This document shows, one piece after another, positions 36,301 to 45,003 of a stretch of 64,000 bases of DNA; position 1 is the first letter of the stretch; the number at the start of each line of letters is the position of its first letter. The notes under the pieces were generated by a model, which was not told the DNA's origin, made no database searches, and worked only from the letters and a program-made list of their open reading frames with translations. The DNA is from Bacillota bacterium. GTDB lineage: Bacteria; Bacillota; Clostridia; DSM-8532. Location: the NCBI GenBank assembly GCA_023443745.1, contig JAEZTB010000048.1:62001-126000 (forward strand), given 5' to 3'. The translations under genes and the position numbers were made by a program.

Positions 36301-36721
36301 CAATAGTTGTCCAGGTATGATTGTCCGTACTATGATGTCCCCACATTTCACGGCAGATGGCAGAAATGATTTGATGCAGCTGCGATTGCATATTTACATG
36401 GTTCTCAAGCGTTTTCCTTGATTCAGCAAATTCAGGGGATTCCGAAGGGAATAATGATTCTTGTAGGTGAGCCATGAACACTGACAGATTATTATCCTCC
36501 GGATCAAGACGATACCAGCATACCCTTGAGGACATAATAGCTTGATGGTTAAAATAGGAGACCGCAAGAGTTGTTTTCCCGTATCCGGCAGGTGCGCATA
36601 TGGTAACGGCCCTACATGAAGCCATATTTTCATGAAGCTTATTAACTCGATCTGTCAACAAAATGCTTCTGGACAGCTCCGGTATAATGAGTTTGCTCTT
36701 TAAAACGGAAATGCTGTTCAT
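33389..36721 (-). CDS. MalT-like ATPase regulator with C-terminal BTAD domain
   Basis: A 1110-aa giant regulator. The P-loop APAGYGKT is at residues 43-50, with a Walker B-like IVLDDF near 140. A long helical TPR-like middle follows (about 350-850). The last ~250 residues are an OmpR-type winged helix (about 855-930) and a BTAD domain (about 945-1105), as in SARP-type activators. This combination is a MalT/AfsR-like STAND ATPase that assembles on ligand binding. It is divergent from the S-layer-homology protein, with 300 bases between starts, and may control it. Beyond its stop, a +1 frame stays open for about 33 protein-like codons. Confidence 0.88.
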   Translation of the reverse strand: MNSISVLKSKLIIPELSRSILLTDRVNKLHENMASCRAVTICAPAGYGKTTLAVSYFNHQAIMSSRVCWYRLDPEDNNLSVFMAHLQESLFPSESPEFAESRKTLENHVNMQSQLHQIISAICREMWGHHSTDNHTWTTIVLDDFQNVSQVQDICDMLRYMLDNLPPTCAIFILSRSSLDVFTEKQKLEKKILEIETDDLAFKNVEIEDLMLSLGQTTTDSKLTDIIEKSTEGWIAGIIILYQAVKSKGSDTASIEAGKLGREDALFRYMSLEVLKSVDSDTQDALARLALLQEFSEAEASQILGIDDIKSLMGHCMGFGMFVQRIPGDQVVYRFHSLFREFLHYILKDRYAGEQIAGLHLKAAGYYMRHATYGRAAEHLTECGNSASAMDMVTKEGFNKFMIGETGQLKRWLDLLPEDMIRDNPVLLLFKAQLMPNSKQPEMVDTLKRVLQLSLKDNNLVIYYDAASVLIYIYMCSNNMKGLLEMTAGIPKKQHDVSPAFRNTLAILDMVRSIGEARFSTAKSQSESIQYDQLLEDSQWLYLILSCIIYYCLGKLDNGERCMRTALMLNSFKNIEPSRGFILLFLSIILTLKNEKEHLQSNIAEILAIGEKYDYEYLSAHGMRLAAFERYLTHEAEAPLEMLDQAVFLFQRINNKAMAAACRLLRCLWSIQHNHSAPDLDNARKDLALIRKMCPGMMVYEISLSILGAIARESGDFYLAERCLLSSIKAAKTKKGYQVLCGSLFHIARLYYSSGDIEKGHRYLKQAIELAVSNRYFMFWDIHIPTIVEMVLRSIRYGYFTGYAEELLSKFYGSKTVKYLSEKIKFMDESRITAYINGFVSEYKEDGADKLYFVKASLFGKSEITVNGVKIPDTEWTTKKVKGFLEYLLLGSGNTISKELLAEIFWPGSDSKSAIASQRTALYHLRKILSQYNAEVMGNDAFIYETPEGLQIRKNDALELDVHEFLRLHSELSQYASTTSQSGHRQAEILERMLSLYKGDLMEGNDYGDLVYHERERLKSIFMEACQKLSEIYIKRGELQLADEILRRALAADPYNENVCLELLKLYMSQGRRSKAVKLYYSIKKYLEEELGIKVDKRLTEAIQSPGLQK

Positions 36722-37021
36722 ACACTTGACCTCACAAGTACATTAATTTATTTCTTTAAAACAACCCAAGTATTTAAATATTTTACTTTATTTTACCACG
36801 AAATAATCGAATATAAAATGGTTCTTATGCCTGATATTTAAGGAGTTTGGGCATCTACTTGACCTAATTCTCATTTTATACTTTTTTGATGGCTGTATTG
36901 TAAAATTTATAGCGTATTACAAAGCATATGGTTGGCAAGGCAATCAACCTTAACCAATCCATGGAGTGCGGTGGCAACGCACCACAAGCCTCGACCCATA
37001 AATTGAAAGGAGAAGATTTTC
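36722..37021. promoter_or_regulatory. Divergent intergenic region with structured leader
   Basis: This 300-base gap must hold both promoters. The plus-strand part contains GGTTG/CAACC (36930-36934/36945-36949) and a stem GTGCG/CGCAC (36966-36970/36978-36982) followed by CACAAGCC, then AAAGGAG before the SLH start. The folding looks like a structured leader. It does not match a riboswitch consensus I know; it lacks the CGCAAAGCC core of c-di-GMP-I. The rest is AT-rich with no clear consensus promoter. Confidence 0.4.
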
Positions 37022-38863
37022 ATGTCAATGAAAAACATTAGACCTTCAGGAAACACAGCAATAGGGTTTAAATGGTTTGCTGTGTTTTTAGCTCTGGTCC
37101 TGTTCACCAGTGGGACTCCCCTTCCCGCATCCGCGGAGGTGGTCGGCGCGACTGTCTCGCTGGACAAGGCTTTATATCTACCGAACGAGTCAATAACCGT
37201 CACCGCTTTAGGTATTACACAGGAGATGAAGGACGCAGACGCGTGGGTGGGTATTTATAAAGTCGGGGCCCAGCATAACCAGTGGGGTTCTTACAGATAT
37301 CTCGAAGCAGGAAACAGCCAGGTGGAGATTGACGCTCCCGAAGAACTCGGCTCTTATGAAATGCGTTTTTACAGTAAAAACAAAGTATATACTGACGAGA
37401 CTCTTGTCATGCGTGTTCCCTTTACCGTAGCAATGCAAAAGCAGGGGAAAATTTCACTGGAAAAGAGTGCATATCAGGCCCGGCAGTTTATTGAGGTAGC
37501 AGTGACGGGTATCACAAAGGAGATGGAGCAAGCCGAAGCTTATGTCTCCATATACAGGAAAGGGGCGGCGCACAGCAGCTGGGGAACCTATGCCTTCGTA
37601 AAATCAGGCGACAGTGTAGTTAACCTTGAGGCGCCTAACTTAAATGGAGAGTTTGAAATGCGCTTATACAGCATAAACCGCAACTACACCGACGAGTCCT
37701 TTGTCATGAGCGTACCGTTCACATTGAGCGGTGCTGTCGAAGAGAAGACTTCCCCATGGGCAACAGCGACAATTAAAAAAGCAGAAGAGCTTGGCCTTAT
37801 CCCCAATATTCTTAAAGGCGCGGACTTGACCAAGCCAATCACAAGGAAGGAATTCGCGGCGGTATCGGTAAAGCTTTACGAAAAGCTGTCGGGAAAGGAT
37901 GCGACCCCTGCTGCAATTAATACCTTCACTGATACCAGTGACACCGATATACTCAAAGCATACGCTCTTGACATTGTAGCGGGAGTGGGCAATAACAAAT
38001 TCGCGCCCAATGAGCTTTTGACCCGCGAACAGGCTGCCACCATGCTGACCAGGGTTTATAAGAAAGTTAACTGGGAGGGCTGGACGCTGGCCGGAGATAA
38101 CTCCTATACAAAGCATTCTTTGGATAATAAAGGCGTAACGCCGTTTTCAGACGATGCGAAGATTTCCGCTTATGCAAAGCCCTCCGTCTATTTCATGGCA
38201 AAATACAAAATCATTCAAGGCAGCAACAATATATTCGCACCAAGAAACACCACCAGCGCTGAAGCTGCCTCAGGATATGCCAACGCCACCCGTGAACAGG
38301 CTCTTGCCATCAGCAACCGTACCTTTGAGAATGCGGACGTAATTAAGGACGGCGGGCCGACTACAGCACCCTCAAAACCTGCCGAGCCTCCGGTAACCAC
38401 TCCTTCGCCTACCACTCCTGCTCTCACTACTCCCACTGCTCCTGCCTCTACTCCTACCCCCACTCCTACCACCCCGCCACCCTCCGGGAGTAATTCAAAT
38501 ACATCAGAAGATTGGCTGAATAGAACGTGGGTTTATTCTACTGGAACATCCAGTGCAGGGTTTGCAATTATACTGGAATTCAAGGCGGATGGAACCTTTG
38601 ATAAGGCACTGGGAACCGTGACAGGATACTATTATTATTCGTCTACCGCATTCGAAGGCAAATACAAAGTGTCAAATAATAAAATCCACTTGTATGAACA
38701 AAAAAAGAGTACCGCCTATGCATCTTCAAGCAGTGCACTATGGAGAATGTCCGACAGTATAGTTAAGGATATACCTGTAGAAGATGAGGAGTTTGCATAC
38801 AGTAAATCAGAAGAAGGCAACCTCATATTCAACGATGCTGAATACCATCCTATGGAAGAATAG
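37022..38863 (+). CDS. S-layer-homology-domain surface protein with duplicated Ig-like domains
   Basis: A 613-aa exported protein. A signal peptide ends in SASA at about residue 39. Residues about 40-140 and 141-240 are two similar beta-rich repeats, each with a YLPNESITVTALGIT or YQARQFIEVAVTGIT-like start and a VGIYKVGAQHNQWGSY or VSIYRKGAAHSSWGTY-like middle. Three S-layer-homology segments follow (about 244-430), then a Pro/Thr linker (about 435-490) and a C-terminal beta domain with lipocalin-like spacing. SLH domains bind pyruvylated wall polymer, so the protein is held on the cell wall. AAAGGAG precedes the ATG by 9 bases. Confidence 0.9.
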   Translation: MSMKNIRPSGNTAIGFKWFAVFLALVLFTSGTPLPASAEVVGATVSLDKALYLPNESITVTALGITQEMKDADAWVGIYKVGAQHNQWGSYRYLEAGNSQVEIDAPEELGSYEMRFYSKNKVYTDETLVMRVPFTVAMQKQGKISLEKSAYQARQFIEVAVTGITKEMEQAEAYVSIYRKGAAHSSWGTYAFVKSGDSVVNLEAPNLNGEFEMRLYSINRNYTDESFVMSVPFTLSGAVEEKTSPWATATIKKAEELGLIPNILKGADLTKPITRKEFAAVSVKLYEKLSGKDATPAAINTFTDTSDTDILKAYALDIVAGVGNNKFAPNELLTREQAATMLTRVYKKVNWEGWTLAGDNSYTKHSLDNKGVTPFSDDAKISAYAKPSVYFMAKYKIIQGSNNIFAPRNTTSAEAASGYANATREQALAISNRTFENADVIKDGGPTTAPSKPAEPPVTTPSPTTPALTTPTAPASTPTPTPTTPPPSGSNSNTSEDWLNRTWVYSTGTSSAGFAIILEFKADGTFDKALGTVTGYYYYSSTAFEGKYKVSNNKIHLYEQKKSTAYASSSSALWRMSDSIVKDIPVEDEEFAYSKSEEGNLIFNDAEYHPMEE

Positions 38864-38884
38864 AGAAGAAATAAGAACGATCAG

Positions 38885-38910
38885 AGGCGCGTTCCCAAAG
38901 GAACGCGCCT
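38885..38910. terminator. Hairpin between convergent SLH and membrane-protein genes
   Basis: AGGCGCGTTCC, CAAA, GGAACGCGCCT: a perfect 11-bp stem between two convergent stops. There is little T-run on either side, so it may serve both genes weakly. Confidence 0.6.
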
Positions 38911-38924
38911 CATGTCTCGATTCT

Positions 38925-39563
38925 TCAATCATCTGTTTCCGGTTGGGCCTCTTGATCTGAATCTGTTGGTGCATCCGCACTCTCTCCCTCAACAGCCGCC
39001 GTCTGAGGCTTCAGCTTAACATAATCCAACAAGGGCTGAACACTGGCTTTGAAGGTGTAAAAGTAGGGTCTGCGCTGGCTGTCAAGGACGAGTAAAATGG
39101 GGGCTTCCTTATCACTTATAATAATGAATACCGAATCCAGGGTCTTAATACCAGACTCATTTAAAAGCTTCACCTTGACATTCATAGGTGGATCAAAGGG
39201 GACTCGTATAACATAACCCTTTTCTGGAAAAGGCATTACCTTGGTATAAAGTTTATCTATAGCTTTAACATAATTAAATACTTCATTTTGTATATCAGCG
39301 GTTAGAGGTGCCTTTGAGATCACCTCACTCTTTCCGATATCGAATACCTCAATACCTTGACTTTCGCTTTGAGCTTCTACATCGGAAATATAGGCGATAA
39401 AATGCGTATCTTCAAACATACGTGTCATATTGAGCACCGATTGGTATTTATTTTCGTTTTGCGCGATTCTTACCGTACTGTAGATAGTCACTGCTACCAG
39501 GCATAGGATAATAGCCAATACGATAAAGCCAAGAGTTTTTCTTTTAAGACTGATAAAAATCAT
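38925..39563 (-). CDS. Membrane-anchored protein of unknown function
   Basis: A 212-aa protein with one N-terminal transmembrane helix (about residues 10-30), an extracytoplasmic mixed alpha/beta domain and an acidic tail (ADAPTDSDQEAQPETDD). The start at 39563 follows GGGAGG by 8 bases; a GTG 9 bases upstream is less likely. Monocistronic. No family recognised. A sporulation or envelope role is possible but unsupported. Confidence 0.7.
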   Translation of the reverse strand: MIFISLKRKTLGFIVLAIILCLVAVTIYSTVRIAQNENKYQSVLNMTRMFEDTHFIAYISDVEAQSESQGIEVFDIGKSEVISKAPLTADIQNEVFNYVKAIDKLYTKVMPFPEKGYVIRVPFDPPMNVKVKLLNESGIKTLDSVFIIISDKEAPILLVLDSQRRPYFYTFKASVQPLLDYVKLKPQTAAVEGESADAPTDSDQEAQPETDD

Positions 39564-39728
39564 GCTGCTCACCTCCCTAGACTTTATGTAGAGGCGACAG
39601 CATTTATACGTTGTACCACTTTTTTATCTGCCTGAATACAAAGCGGTTTACGCCAACACCAGCTTTCATTTTAAGAGAGCCCAGAGGATGAAAAGAAAAC
39701 TTGAATTGACATCATTCTTATGCTTCTC

Positions 39729-40139
39729 CTACGAACGGTTGCGAAAAGCACAGATTGTTAAGTGGTCATTTACCATCCCTACAGATTGCATAAGCGCGTA
39801 AACTGTAGTCGTGCCAATAAACTTAAACCCATGTTTCTTCATATCTTTGCTGATTGCATCTGAAACAGGTGTGCTGGACGGAACATCCTCAATTTTAGTC
39901 CATAAATTTACAATAGGCTGACCATTTACAAATGACCACAAGTAGTTATCAAATGCCGCACAAAGGGTCTCCATTTTTGCAAGAATAGTTGCCCAACTGA
40001 GGCCTGCCTGTTTGCCTTCCAATGTTAGCATTTTGAACAGCTTTCTATCATCATGAACCGGAACTCCCCACTCTTTGTCATGGTATTCCTGTTCCAGTTT
40101 GCTTTTGAGCGCCCAATCACACCGTTTTACTTCATTCAT
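39729..40139 (-). pseudogene. tag: DNA-3-methyladenine glycosylase I with internal deletion
   Basis: Both ends match the Tag family: KRCDW, YHDKEWGVP and LEGKQAGLSW at the N-terminus (zinc Cys/His and catalytic Glu), and LWSFVNGQP, KKHGFKFIGTT and MVNDHLTIC at the C-terminus (the other zinc His/Cys). But AAFDN runs straight into YLWSFVN, so about 50 residues present in E. coli Tag, the central helix-hairpin-helix part, are missing. The ORF stays in frame: 136 aa instead of about 187. It probably cannot bind DNA. The start at 40139 follows GAGGAAAT. Confidence 0.75.
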
Positions 40140-40184
40140 AATCATTTCCTCAATCATTCCCTTCACCATATTTCCGGCAAGGTA

Positions 40185-40451
40185 TCAAGGCCAAACGTTG
40201 ATCAATGGATTCTTATTTGATATATGCGCCGTAATGATTGTGTAGCTGTGTGCATTCACTGTAATGACCACTTCGTTCGCATACACATACCAGTTCTTGC
40301 CCTTTCTGATGATTGCGTCTGCTTGTAAGGTTTTCAGTTTACACCACCGGACGACATCGTCGGTTGTAAGCCCGAGATTTCGTTTGATGCGTTCCGATCC
40401 TAACGTTGTTGTATGGAGTAAATCAATATTTCGTGTAAGGTCATTCGTCAT
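40185..40451 (-). CDS. DUF3781 family protein
   Basis: An 88-aa cytoplasmic protein. The family signature is visible: LLHTTTLGSERIKRNL, VRWCKLK, RKGKNWYVY and VNAHSYTIITAH. Function unknown; the family is widespread in Firmicutes. It lies 45 bases upstream of the damaged tag gene on the same strand. Its own start is preceded only by a weak TTTTGAG. Confidence 0.8.
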   Translation of the reverse strand: MTNDLTRNIDLLHTTTLGSERIKRNLGLTTDDVVRWCKLKTLQADAIIRKGKNWYVYANEVVITVNAHSYTIITAHISNKNPLINVWP

Positions 40452-40466
40452 ATCTCAAAATCCTCT

Positions 40467-40512
40467 GAAGTTCTAGCGTACCTGCTTGAAATCTTTGATT
40501 TCGCTAGCGGGT
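40467..40512. repeat. Degenerate copy of the palindromic repeat
   Basis: CTAGCG ... TTGAAATCTTTGATTTCG ... CTAGCG. It shares the core GAAATCTTTGATTTC with the copy at 9391-9455 and uses CTAGCG/CGCTAG as outer arms. It runs into the tyrA stop codon. Confidence 0.55.
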
Positions 40513-41604
40513 CAGGTTTTTGTACCCAAGCTGGGTGAGAGTTTGCATCCCCCGCCTTCGAGATTCTTCATTCTCAAATTGAATTTGCAGAGCCCCCTCT
40601 TCAGATTCCCTATTATTGAGAATACCAATATTTTTAATATTAATATTCTCTTTTGCAAGAGCGGATGCAATGACGGCAATAATGCCTGGTTTATCGTCAA
40701 CATCTACAACGATGTCAAAGGTCTTTTGAATAAGACTTTTCCTTTCGGAAAAAGTCCCCCTGAGTAACCGGGCAGAATCAAAGAAGGCTTGAATGTTAGA
40801 TTTATTCCCGACCTTTAAGTCATTTTCAAAGCGCTGTAATCCATCTTTTAAAACAGAAAGGGTATCCAGGACTTTTTCTTTGTTGGAGAGGCATATGCCG
40901 GTCCAGAGATCGGGAGATGACGATGCGATACGGGTAATATCTTTAAATCCGCCTGCTGCAATAGTTTTCATGGTGTTTTGGGAGTTATCCAGTTTTCCTA
41001 CCAGATTAACAAGCAAGGCTGCTACAACATGAGGAACATGACTGATAGCGGCAGTCACCTTGTCATGTTCCTCAGGGCTTATTTCAATGGGAATGGCTCC
41101 CATATCCTTTACCAGCGTTGCTAAACGTTCCATCGTATTGCGATCGGAATTTTCTACTGGAGTCAGACAGTAATAGACATTTTCAAACAGATTGGCCTTA
41201 GAGGCTGAATAGCCTGATTTTTCAGACCCAGCAAGAGGGTGTCCTCCTATAAACAGCCTGTTAAGATCAAGCTCGGTTATGATGTTCAGAACTTCTCCCT
41301 TGGTACTTCCCACATCGGTCAGGATACAATTGTGCGGAAGGCTGGGTACAAGATTGATAAGAATATCTTTCATTGAATAAACCGGAACACATAAAAAGAT
41401 GATCTCAGAATCCTTAAAGCCCTCTCCCAACAGTGAAACTCCGTGATCCACAACACCATCGGATAAAGCCTTTTGCAGGGAATCCTCATGCTGATCCCAA
41501 GCCGTAATGCTATATTTGTCCCCGTTTCTTTTCAATGCACGGGCAATGGATCCTCCAATCAACCCCAATCCAATAATGCCGATTCTTGTTTTCTCTGATG
41601 CCAT
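40504..41604 (-). CDS. tyrA: Prephenate dehydrogenase with ACT domain
   Basis: A 366-aa enzyme of tyrosine synthesis. Residues 1-180 bind NAD (IGLGLIGGSIARALK), with GGHPLAGSEKSGY and ISHVPHV as catalytic and substrate motifs. A C-terminal ACT domain (about 295-366; FDIVVDVDDKPGIIAVIASA) senses tyrosine. It oxidatively decarboxylates prephenate to 4-hydroxyphenylpyruvate. No other aromatic-pathway gene is adjacent here. GGAAGG precedes the ATG. Confidence 0.93.
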   Translation of the reverse strand: MASEKTRIGIIGLGLIGGSIARALKRNGDKYSITAWDQHEDSLQKALSDGVVDHGVSLLGEGFKDSEIIFLCVPVYSMKDILINLVPSLPHNCILTDVGSTKGEVLNIITELDLNRLFIGGHPLAGSEKSGYSASKANLFENVYYCLTPVENSDRNTMERLATLVKDMGAIPIEISPEEHDKVTAAISHVPHVVAALLVNLVGKLDNSQNTMKTIAAGGFKDITRIASSSPDLWTGICLSNKEKVLDTLSVLKDGLQRFENDLKVGNKSNIQAFFDSARLLRGTFSERKSLIQKTFDIVVDVDDKPGIIAVIASALAKENINIKNIGILNNRESEEGALQIQFENEESRRRGMQTLTQLGYKNLTR

Positions 41605-41663
41605 AGATCATTTCCTTCCATACTACTAACCTACATTTGAAATAAAGCGCTGCTTGATGTTTC

Positions 41664-42464
41664 TTATTCCTGAAACGTCTTTTGAAGACCACCAGCATTA
41701 TCCCCTGTCCTAAGAGGAACAGCGGCCAAGGTATGCCGAAGCGTATAAGGGGTTACACCATTTTCTAAATTAGCCATCCGTGTATATTTCTTAATGATTT
41801 TCCAAATGCCCTGACGTGAGATGCTCTTTCCGCTGCTGTTTATAAAGAGTGATTTCTCCCTGGAATCCTTTAAGAGGTAAGGGCGGGAACGCTTTAAATA
41901 ATCTTCCAAATCCCCCAGACACAACGGCCTTATGGGTACACTTCTTTTTTTAAGCCCTTTATTGCAATAGAGACAGGCATTGTCAAAATCAATATGATCG
42001 ATATTCAGCGCAATGAGCTCACTGACCTTTAAACCTGTCTCGTAGAGCAGTCCAATGATGGCTTTGTCCCGAATATTCTTAACACCCTGGGTTCCGGGCA
42101 CTTCCATAAGCTTCTGAACCTCTTGCACTGACAGTATCTTCGGAGGCTTCCTTGATAGTTTGGGTGCTTCAATTCCCACAATTGGGTTACCTTCAATATA
42201 CCCGTTTCTGATTAAAAAACGATAAAAAATTCTTAATGAGGCAACACATCGTGAGATAGTTGAAGGAGATTTACCGAAGTTTATGAGGGATGTAATGTAG
42301 CCCTGAAGAACCTCCTTGCCCGCCTGACGAATGTCAAGAATACCATGGTTGACAAGATAGGCGGTATATTGCCTTATATCCCGTTCATAGGATGCCATGG
42401 TATTGGGAGAAAGACTTTGATTCTCCCTTAGGTAGGACATACATCCATTCACAACATGGTTCAT
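41664..42464 (-). pseudogene. Degenerate XerD-like tyrosine recombinase, C-terminus lost
   Basis: A 266-aa reading with the SAM-like N-terminal domain and most of the catalytic domain of XerC/D. Key residues are altered: TGLKVSEL has Lys for the first catalytic Arg, TPYTLRHT has Tyr for the His of HxxR, and after HTLAA the frame runs into VPLRTGD and a stop, so the GH box and nucleophilic Tyr are absent. Other frames just beyond carry XerD-like fragments (IRNIKQRF). It sits in the usual slot upstream of tyrA with AGGTACAAAG before the ATG. Probably a decayed gene. Confidence 0.8.
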
Positions 42465-42493
42465 CTTTGTACCTCCGATAACCTCCAGAAAGT

Positions 42494-43030
42494 TTATTTA
42501 TCTAAAATTCTTGCCGCCAGGAGAACGCCGGCCACTGTTTTTGCATCTGTGATGGCGCCTTCTTCAATCATCTCCAGAACCCTGTTCAAATCATAAGGTT
42601 TTGCTGATATAAATTCGTCTTCATCGGGGCTGGATTCTCCGTACTTCAACCCTGTTGCCAGATAAACATGAAGAATCTCGTCTGCAAAGGCCGGAGCAGG
42701 GTGAAGCGTCAGTATTTTCTTAAGCGTATGGGCCGTATACCCCGTCTCCTCTTTGAGTTCCCTTGCGGCGCAGAGCTCAGGGGCCTCACCCTTGTCGAGT
42801 TTTCCCGCAGGAAGTTCGATAAAGACCTTGTCATTGGGCTTTCTATATTGTTCAACCAGAATAATCTCTCCGTCATCTGTAATAGGTACGACAACAGAAG
42901 CACCGGGATTTCGGACAATATCCCGAGGTGCCAAGCGACCATTTGGAAGCTCAACAGTAAGCCGTTCAACATTTATAATAGAACCCTCATAAATGGATTG
43001 TGTACTGATGGTCTTTTCATAATAATTCAT
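42494..43030 (-). CDS. NUDIX hydrolase, ADP-ribose pyrophosphatase type
   Basis: A 178-aa enzyme with a complete NUDIX box, GEAPELCAARELKEETGY, in the middle and the N-terminal strand pair VVPITDDGEIILVEQYRKPN of ADP-ribose pyrophosphatases. It cleaves ADP-ribose to AMP and ribose 5-phosphate using Mg2+. It lies between proC and the recombinase remnant with AGGAGGACTAAA before the ATG. Confidence 0.93.
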   Translation of the reverse strand: MNYYEKTISTQSIYEGSIINVERLTVELPNGRLAPRDIVRNPGASVVVPITDDGEIILVEQYRKPNDKVFIELPAGKLDKGEAPELCAARELKEETGYTAHTLKKILTLHPAPAFADEILHVYLATGLKYGESSPDEDEFISAKPYDLNRVLEMIEEGAITDAKTVAGVLLAARILDK

Positions 43031-43066
43031 TTTAGTCCTCCTGTGATGCTCATTGCATTACTTCGT

Positions 43067-43879
43067 TCACTTTTTACTCCCGATCTCTCTTGCTTTCTTT
43101 GTGCACTCTCCCATGGCTGTAATGACCGCGTTTCTGAAGCCTTCCCGTTCCAGCGCCGCCACTGCCTCAATTGTTGTGCCTGCAGGTGAGCATACCATAT
43201 CTTTTAGCTCTGCGGGATGCTTCCCGGTTTCCAACACCATTTTTGCCGAGCCCAATACAGCCTGGGAAGCCAATCGATAGGCCAGTTTTCTGGGTATGCC
43301 TGATTGGACTGCGGCATCAGCCATTGCTTCAATAAAGAGAAAAACATAAGCAGGGCTGCTTCCGGTAAGAGCCGTCACTTCATTCATCAGACGCTCTTCC
43401 AGTTCCTCAACAATGCCCGAATAGCTTAACAGTTTAATGACCGTTTGTTTTTCATCAGGACTAATCAACTCATCAAAGCTAATTAAGGTCATGCCTTCTC
43501 CCACCATAGCAGGAGTGTTGGGCATGGTTCTGACTACCTTGACCTCAGGCCCCAAAATATCCTTATAATATGAAATCGGAAGTCCCACAACTATAGATAC
43601 CAATACCTTATTGTGAGTAAGTGCCTGTTTTATTTCTTTAAGGACTCTCTCACTGTATTGTGGCTTTACCGCAAGAACAATAATGTCGCTGTCATTAACC
43701 AGGTCGGTAACGTTCGTTTTAGCAGCGATACCATACTCCGCGGCCAACCCGCTTAATAAACTTATATTGACATCATAGGCCCCTACCGGATATTGTCCTT
43801 CTTTATCTCCGTTTACGATGCTCCTTATAAGAGCACCTCCCATATTTCCTGTACCAATAAAACCAACCTTACAGGCCAT
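43067..43879 (-). CDS. proC: Pyrroline-5-carboxylate reductase
   Basis: A 270-aa NAD(P)H-dependent enzyme catalysing the last step of proline synthesis. GTGNMGGALI is the dinucleotide site; VVRTMPNTPAMVGEG and the C-terminal MVCSPAGTTIEAVAALE signature are intact. AAAGGAGGTAGAAGCC precedes the ATG. It is 36 bases upstream of the NUDIX gene. Confidence 0.96.
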   Translation of the reverse strand: MACKVGFIGTGNMGGALIRSIVNGDKEGQYPVGAYDVNISLLSGLAAEYGIAAKTNVTDLVNDSDIIVLAVKPQYSERVLKEIKQALTHNKVLVSIVVGLPISYYKDILGPEVKVVRTMPNTPAMVGEGMTLISFDELISPDEKQTVIKLLSYSGIVEELEERLMNEVTALTGSSPAYVFLFIEAMADAAVQSGIPRKLAYRLASQAVLGSAKMVLETGKHPAELKDMVCSPAGTTIEAVAALEREGFRNAVITAMGECTKKAREIGSKK

Positions 43880-43937
43880 GGCTTCTACCTCCTTTTTCTC
43901 CTGTCCATAAAAGGTATTATTTCAGTATATGATCCAG

Positions 43938-44978
43938 CTACGACTCGTCACTATCCACCAAGGCTAATTGTTCATTATCCTGGTTCATATAGGGTATACC
44001 CAGGTGTTGATAGGCAAGCCGGGTGGCTTTTCTTCCCCTTGGTGTTTTCTGAATAAATCCCAGTTGAATGAGATAGGGCTCATAGACATCCTCAATGGTA
44101 TTGGATTCTTCCCCGGTGGAAGCCGCCAGAGTATCAAGCCCCACAGGCCCACCGTCAAACTTTAGAATAATGGATTCCAGAACATTCCTGTCGGTGTTGT
44201 CAAGCCCCAATTCATCAATATCTAATGCTTTCAGTCCAAAACGAGCAACCTCAAGATCAATTTTACCGTCGGATTTTATCTGCGCAAAGTCACGAAGCCT
44301 TTTTAAAAGTCTATTAGCTATTCGCGGCGTTCCTCTGGAACGCTTGGCTACTTCTTCAGCAGCATCCTCGTCAATGACTATACCCAGAATATTCGCAGAA
44401 CGTCTGACAATCGTTTTGAGCTCATCATGGGAATAAAGCTCCAAACGATTAATTATTCCAAAGCGGTCTCTCAGAGGAGCGGTTAAAAGGCCGGCACGAG
44501 TCGTTGCCCCCACAAGAGTAAATTTCGGTAAATCCAATCTTATTGAGCGTGCACTGGGGCCTTTCCCGATAATAATATCAAGGGCATAGTCCTCCATGGC
44601 GGGATACAAAATTTCCTCCACACTCCGGTTAAGACGGTGTATTTCATCAATGAAAAGCACATCTGACTCACCAAGGTTCGTCAATATGGCCGCTAAATCA
44701 CCGGCCCTCTCTATAGCAGGTCCTGATGTGATTTTGATATTGACACCCAGTTCACTGGCTATGACACCGGCCAGAGTTGTTTTACCAAGACCGGGCGGTC
44801 CGTAAAGCAGCACATGGTCCAAAGCCTCTCCCCGCTGTTTTGTGGCTTTTATGAAAACCTGAAGGTTCTCCTTAACCTTGGACTGGCCGATATATTCTGT
44901 TATGGTACGTGGCCGTAAGCCAGATTCGTCCAGATCATCGCGTTTAAACTCACGACTGGTCAGTCTTTCTTCTTCCAC
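43938..44978 (-). CDS. ruvB: Holliday junction branch-migration helicase subunit RuvB
   Basis: A 346-aa AAA+ ATPase. Walker A GPPGLGKTTL, Walker B LFIDEIHRL, sensor GATTRAG and the C-terminal winged helix RTPRGRKATRLAYQHLGI are all present. With RuvA it drives branch migration of recombination intermediates. It starts with GTG, preceded by GAGGTGG. It follows ruvA by 25 bases. No ruvC lies in this window. Confidence 0.98.
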   Translation of the reverse strand: MEEERLTSREFKRDDLDESGLRPRTITEYIGQSKVKENLQVFIKATKQRGEALDHVLLYGPPGLGKTTLAGVIASELGVNIKITSGPAIERAGDLAAILTNLGESDVLFIDEIHRLNRSVEEILYPAMEDYALDIIIGKGPSARSIRLDLPKFTLVGATTRAGLLTAPLRDRFGIINRLELYSHDELKTIVRRSANILGIVIDEDAAEEVAKRSRGTPRIANRLLKRLRDFAQIKSDGKIDLEVARFGLKALDIDELGLDNTDRNVLESIILKFDGGPVGLDTLAASTGEESNTIEDVYEPYLIQLGFIQKTPRGRKATRLAYQHLGIPYMNQDNEQLALVDSDES

Positions 44979-45003
44979 GGAACCACCTCACTTTTAAAAA
45001 TAC

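Noticed and set aside
36930..36990. c-di-GMP-I riboswitch upstream of the SLH gene
   Set aside because: It has a GGCAA and an AAGCC but not the ACGCAAAGCC core or the tetraloop stem, so no riboswitch class is claimed.
42668..43280. Long plus-strand open frames across the NUDIX and proC genes
   Set aside because: They are antisense to enzymes with intact motifs and have no ribosome sites.
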